Source: Punica granatum
Lineage: Eukaryota > Streptophyta > Magnoliopsida > Myrtales > Lythraceae
DNA length: 64,000 nucleotides
Reading direction: 5' to 3'
Assembly (NCBI RefSeq): GCF_007655135.1
Contig: NC_045132.1
Location: 7,440,001 to 7,504,000 of the forward strand
The notes beneath the pieces are model-generated. The model was not told where the DNA came from. It saw only the letters and a list, made by a program, of their open reading frames with translations, and did no database searches. A program made the position numbers and the translations under genes. Shown here piece after piece: positions 59,601 to 64,000 of the stretch (its first letter is position 1; every line of letters starts with the position of its first letter).

Positions 59601-61540
59601 TAAGTGACCGGAATAAATTAATCATGACTGTCGGAGGGGCTACTGCATTAGCTGCCGGAATCTATACGACCAGGTGTTTAGTTATGAATTCATTCTCTTA
59701 GTATGTCCTTCCATTTTTCATTGTTTGTCACAATGTCCAACAAGATAAAGTCTCCTTTTCTCTATCAGGGAGGGTGCTCGAGTTATGTGGGGTTACATCA
59801 ACAGAATATTGGGCCAGCCATCGCTAATCCGCGAATCATCGCTATCCAAGTTTCCATGGTCTGGGATGATTTCAAGACGGAAGAACAATATTTTTAATTA
59901 CAGCACCGTTGCTGGGTCAAACGTGCCTCCTGAAACTAAAAGTGGTCTTGGGAATGTTGTTCTTCACCCATCGTTGCAGAGACGGATAGAGCAACTTGCT
60001 CGAGCTACAGCAAACACAAAATCTCATGAGGCACCATTCCGTAATATGCTGTTTTATGGACCTCCCGGGACCGGGAAAACCATGGTTGCTAGGGAAATTG
60101 CTCGAAAATCAGTAATGGCTTCACTACTTTAAAATTTCTAGATGATTAATGCAATGTATTGGTTTTTTCCTCTTTTGATGTTTAAATTTTGAATTGGCAT
60201 TCTCTTGTATCTTTTGATGATTAAATTACAATCTCTCTCTATAACAGGGTTTAGATTATGCCATGATGACAGGAGGGGATGTTGCACCTCTAGGTCCACA
60301 GGCTGTTACAAAAATTCATCAGATATTTGATTGGGCAAAAAAGTCGAAGAGAGGTCTATTGCTCTTCATCGATGAGGCTGATGCTTTTCTATGCGAGTAA
60401 GTTCTGTTCCTCAATAATATGGTCTCAAGTTCTCATTGGTTGAAAATTTTCCCATTTGTGTAAGCTCAATTGAATTGTGATTTAACAGTAAGGTGTAGTA
60501 AACTATAAAGCCTTTTATCTTGCATTCCAAATATCATGACTGTGTTTAGGCAACAGTCACCGTAATTTCATGCAAAACTATTTTGAGTTGCTTTTTCTGG
60601 GATTGAGATCTTTTAATTAGAATATTGATGTTTATTGTTTTTATGGTTTCTAAAGCCAGACCTGAGGTGGTTGGCTGGACCAGAAGCTTCAGAGTCCTGC
60701 CATGTGCATCTTCATAAGACTGTATTTCCAGATGAACTCGATTTTATAGTCCTGTGTTTCTCGCTCGGATCAGATAGTTTAGGACAGTTTTCTTCGTCCA
60801 AGTTGATTTTTGCTTTGAGCTGGTTCACCTTTCCTTATTTTTATTGGATCTATACTTGTGATAATTTTATGTTATATTTGTATAAAATATAGTTGAGGCT
60901 TGGAGCAATTGATCTACTTCTGTTGTATTGCGTGATGATTTCATTTACTTGATGGAAAGACGATCGCTCTCATATCTTCCACAGGGCAACATAAATCATG
61001 CCTATTGTCTAATGCAGGCGTAACAGCACACACATGAGTGAATCCCAAAGAAGTGCTCTGAATGCGTTGCTCTTTCGAACTGGGGACCAGTCCCGGGACA
61101 TCGTCCTCGTCCTTGCAACAAACAGGCCTGGGGATCTCGACAAGGCTGTAACTGATCGAATTGATGAAGTGATCGAGTTCCCACTTCCCAGGGAGGAAGA
61201 GCGTTTCAAATTGCTGAAGCTATACCTGAATAAGTACATCTCCCGTGAGGGTAACGAAGAAGAGGAACCTCGGTGGGCTTCCCTATTCAAGAAACAGCCT
61301 GAGAAGATTATGTTAAAGGATGTGTCTGATGAAGTCATCCGAGAGGCTGCTAAGAAGACTGAGGGGTTCTCAGGTCGTGAGATTGCGAAACTAATGGCGA
61401 GTGTCCAAGCGGCTATTTATGGGAGCCCGGACTGCGTATTAGATTCCCAGCTCTTCAACGAGGTTGTGGATTATAAGGTCAGAGAGCATCAGCAGCGAAT
61501 AAAGTTGGCCGCTGAAGGTGGTCAGACCCCAAACCATTGA
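56652..61540 (+). CDS. ATAD3: ATAD3-type mitochondrial AAA+ ATPase, eight coding exons
   Basis: Exons are 56652-56942, 57029-57124, 58157-58267, 58628-58937, 59583-59673, 59769-60111, 60248-60396 and 61018-61540. All join in phase with GT-AG borders to give 637 residues, the usual plant ATAD3 length. The first about 50 residues are Ala/Ser/Pro-rich and may target mitochondria. Residues about 75-270 are the ATAD3 N-terminal coiled-coil region ([25 protein letters not shown]). A hydrophobic segment follows ([14 protein letters not shown]), then the AAA domain with Walker A GPPGTGKT, Walker [10 protein letters not shown], and [17 protein letters not shown] with the Arg finger. In animals ATAD3 is an inner-membrane protein tied to nucleoids, cristae and contacts; the plant role is less clear. 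Intron 2 (1032 bp) holds a MITE. No damage is seen. Confidence 0.96.
57540..57732. mobile_element. MITE in ATAD3 intron 2 (GCCTGTTTGG family)
   Basis: The right end CCTACTTTGAAACCAAACAAG is the complement of CTTGTTTGGTTTCAAAGTAGG. The interior CACCCTTTGACTTTGTAT...TTATTTTGTTTTGTTGTG is present twice and matches, inverted, the MITE at 10884-11121. The left end is less clear. Confidence 0.65.
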
Positions 61541-62540
61541 TTTCGCGTCTCCTTGGATTGCCAAAAGGAGAGGGCTTCTCGGTGTTCCTGATATAAGTTA
61601 GGTAATCGCCAACTACTAATCCTTATGCGAGTTTTGCATTGGGTATTGCTCTTTGATGCGCTCTTTTGATATAAATGGAGGATTGTAAATGTAAGAGGAA
61701 GCATGAGGGAGATTAGACTCGGTCTTGTTAATTTAATGAACCCCCTTGTCTTTGCGGATCACATGAGGCTTATATTCCAGGAATTCCTTGGTTCGATGAT
61801 GCGCAAGAGGATGAAAATACCTAGCTGGAATTTCATGAAGCAAGACTAGCTTGAGGAAGATGAGCTATGTAGTAACCGTGGCATTTTTTTGTTCGGCCTT
61901 GTTTCTTTGTTCTTTACTTCTTTTCCTTGTCATTTATTTATCTATTCATAATCTTTGTCATTGGGCAACGAAATATGTACTATAAATCTGTCACTTGAGG
62001 TTAATTACATCGTCCCTTTGCCAAATTTGTAATTGTCCGATGGTTTTTGGGGCTTGCTTAAAAAGAGGGAAGAAAGTGCGAAGCTGGTTAGCCTTGTCAT
62101 CGACGGTTTTATCATCAATACGCCCAGTCTCCTGCGGTTGCTGGTAGTGAAACTATGTGGCCCCTGCGAGTTTATTTTAAGCCAAAACAGCCTAAAATCT
62201 CTTATTTCTAGTAATAATACCTATGGAAGAGCAGTTTTTCTTTACTTCGGTCTCTTCGTCTAAATCCTTTAAGAAAGCTCAAACTGAATTGCGGGTAGTG
62301 TAGTGGCGGTATCATCAACATTTATGTCTTTTTTTGCTGGATATCATCCACATTTATGTCAGTCATCTTATATATCTAGATTTTTTTATTTATAACTACG
62401 GGGGACGGTCAATCTCAACACGGTTCAAAGCCTAAAACATTTCCGAATTGAAGGAAGAGATTTGCAGGCATAGCACTTTTCCTTTGAATCATCTCCTTCT
62501 CAATTCCTCCATCCAAAACAAAGCTAAGTGGTTGTTATAG
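61541..62540. other. ATAD3 3' UTR and intergenic DNA
   Basis: The UTR probably ends between 61730 and 61990 (TTGTTAATTTAATGAAC near 61730). No further gene is supported; a 76-codon frame at 62033 has no motif. Confidence 0.4.
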
Positions 62541-62683
62541 CTGATTTGAATTGCGGGTTATGGATGGTTTTGGAGGGATGGGTTATAGAAGATTATTATA
62601 CAAAGGGTTATTATACAAATTTGTATTATAACCTTCAATAGTCCACCTATCCATAACTATCCATAATTCACAATTCAAATAAC
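62541..62683. mobile_element. Short MITE, about 140 bp
   Basis: The left end GATTTGAATTGCGGGTTATGG is inverted at the right as CCATAATTCACAATTCAAAT. The centre has GGTTATTATACAAA twice. It is non-coding. Confidence 0.65.
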
Positions 62684-63457
62684 TCGTTAAGGTTATGATT
62701 CGATGGTCTTGAAGCTTCCTATTGATTCCATAGTACAACCGTCTAATTTGATTGGAATGTCCCAGTTATAGGGGCCAACTCAAGCTAAACCCTTTGCTTA
62801 GATCCGCATAGAAATAGGCTACTGACGTGAGTAAAGTCAAAGCAACGAAGTTTTCCAATTTAATCCTGCGAAGACATGTAATTAAGAAATAACTGAGTAA
62901 TTGGCTTCCATACCATAGAACATTATCAATACATCTATTGTCAAGAATTTTTGCCTATCAAAAAGACAACAAAATTGCTTTAAAAACTCAATATAGAAAC
63001 TGGCCAATGAGAGATAAAACGATACAAAAGTTACTTTGATAAGACTCGAATCTAAAATCTCTTGATTCTAGATTGATGACGAGTATCGTGACACTGTAAT
63101 CTTCAATATGCCCTCATATAAATTTATGTTGTTATCGTGGCTGCTATTGGTCTCTATACACCGGATTAGAAATGGTTCCAGAAGGTCGAGCATTCAACCG
63201 TGCTTCTAATACCAAGCGAGGGGAAGAAAAATTGTTGTTGCTCCACAATGGTACAGGTAAATCTTTCTCATCGTTTTGTATATTTAATGTGTATGCCATG
63301 AATTCATCGAGTGACGGACTTGGAAGATTGTTTCAACAAAGAACATATGATTTTTTGCCACAAATTAAGAATCAATTAAATATTATGTCTTACATAGGTA
63401 CATATCTACTTCTGCTGGAAACATAAACTCCACCAAAATCCCCTTCTCTCAACTGAA
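62684..63457. other. Region upstream of the LRR gene
   Basis: No supported gene. An 84-codon frame (63172-63426) directly upstream of the LRR start has no recognisable domain. Confidence 0.35.
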
Positions 63458-64000
63458 ATGGTGCTTCACGTTCCCTATGGAAGTCGGTTGTTTCCTTTCA
63501 AGTTCGGGTCTGTTGCTTCTGTTATCATCATTGCTCTCCTCTCATGCTCTGTATTTGGTGCAAACGGGTTTCCAGGGAACCACACCGACCGGCTTGCTCA
63601 GCTGGAATTCAAAGCGGAATTAGTCCTCCTTGGTGCTCTGCACTTGTGTAGCACCACCATCCATTTCCGCCTGTGGTACGGAGTTACTTGTGGCCGAAGG
63701 CACCATAGAGTCACAGTATTGGACTTGCACTCAAATAAACTAAGAGGAATTACATCCTCGAGTATTGAGAATCTCACGTTCCTAGGGTTCCTCAATCTCC
63801 CAAACAGTAGTTTCTACTCAAGGATTCCTGAAGTAGGTCGTCTGCAAAGACTACAAGTTTTCTGGTTTCATAACAACTTGCTGGACGGACTAATCCCTCC
63901 AGGTCTGTCTCGTTGATCCATTGATATTGGTGGCAACATGCTTCAACGGAGTTTACCAGCAAAACTTTGCTCCTTGTCCAAGCTCAAAAGACTTGTCTTT
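63458..64000 (+). pseudogene. 5' part of an LRR receptor-like kinase (subfamily XII type), damaged, runs off the window
   Basis: ATG 63458 starts a signal peptide/hydrophobic segment (about 15-35, VIIIALLSCSVFG). An LRR N-terminal domain follows (HTDRLAQLEFKAE, then LWYGVTCGRRHHRV), then LRRs (VTVLDLHSNKLRG, LTFLGFLNLPNSSFYS, LQRLQVFWFHNNLLDG). The layout is that of EFR/FLS2-like or At3g47570-like kinases, whose other members act in pattern-triggered immunity. TGA at 63914-63916 ends the frame, but LRR sequence continues in the same frame to the window edge (GGNMLQRSLPAKL, then SLSKLKRLVF), next to a probable short deletion. The first cysteine of the usual CxWxGVxC pair is Arg here (FRLWYGVTC). 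Both points suggest a pseudogene. Kinase sequence lies outside the window. Confidence 0.8.

Noticed and set aside
59703..59897. 64-codon frame in the ATAD3 region
   Set aside because: It starts in an intron and reads the sixth exon in the wrong frame.

Overview
The window is nuclear DNA of a flowering plant, most likely a core eudicot. The evidence is spliced GT-AG genes, a plant-type ATAD3 gene, a RADIALIS-like SANT gene, an LRR receptor-kinase fragment, a tRNA-Asn(GTT), and a high load of plant transposons in AT-rich intergenic DNA. I cannot name the species from the sequence. Only four host protein genes are supported, all on the + strand: the last exons of an unrecognised gene at the left edge (about 138-537), a RADIALIS-like gene (39127-39372), the ATAD3 gene with eight coding exons (56652-61540), and a damaged LRR receptor-like gene running off the right edge (from 63458). 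One tRNA-Asn gene lies on the - strand at 24308-24381.

The left part is dominated by a large Mutator-like element (MULE), about 4333-17512. It has terminal inverted repeats (TIRs) of roughly 0.8 kb. An intact GRF zinc-finger/transmembrane gene lies on the + strand (5377-5859). A multi-exon transposase pseudogene (PB1-like, MULE transposase, SWIM, zinc knuckles, Gln-rich tail) lies on the - strand. The two are convergent, as in maize MuDR. The transposase is broken by at least six in-frame stops, a MITE, and a 4487-bp solo LTR that still has its 5-bp target duplication. A second solo LTR of related sequence lies outside the MULE in opposite orientation (2548-3811).

From 17.7 to 23.5 kb, and again at 1.7, 28.7, 31.3 and 49-53.6 kb, there are palindromic MITE-like elements. 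Several have 9-bp target duplications, as expected for MULE-derived elements, and many carry TGACGTGGC/GCCACGTCA boxes in both arms. From 30 to 48 kb five copies of a tRNA-like SINE are recognisable, two of them with exact 16-17-bp target duplications.

A complete but dead Copia retrotransposon (40833-47505, TSD GTTAT) lies about 1.5 kb downstream of the RADIALIS-like gene. Its gag and pol are broken by one frameshift at the protease site and four in-frame stops. At 54-56 kb there is unassigned, possibly LTR-derived DNA.

The right end (56.3-64 kb) is the host-gene part. ATAD3 has a promoter with several site II (TGGGCC) motifs followed by a telo-box, and a MITE in its second intron. All coordinates and differences were read by eye; no alignment or database search was run.
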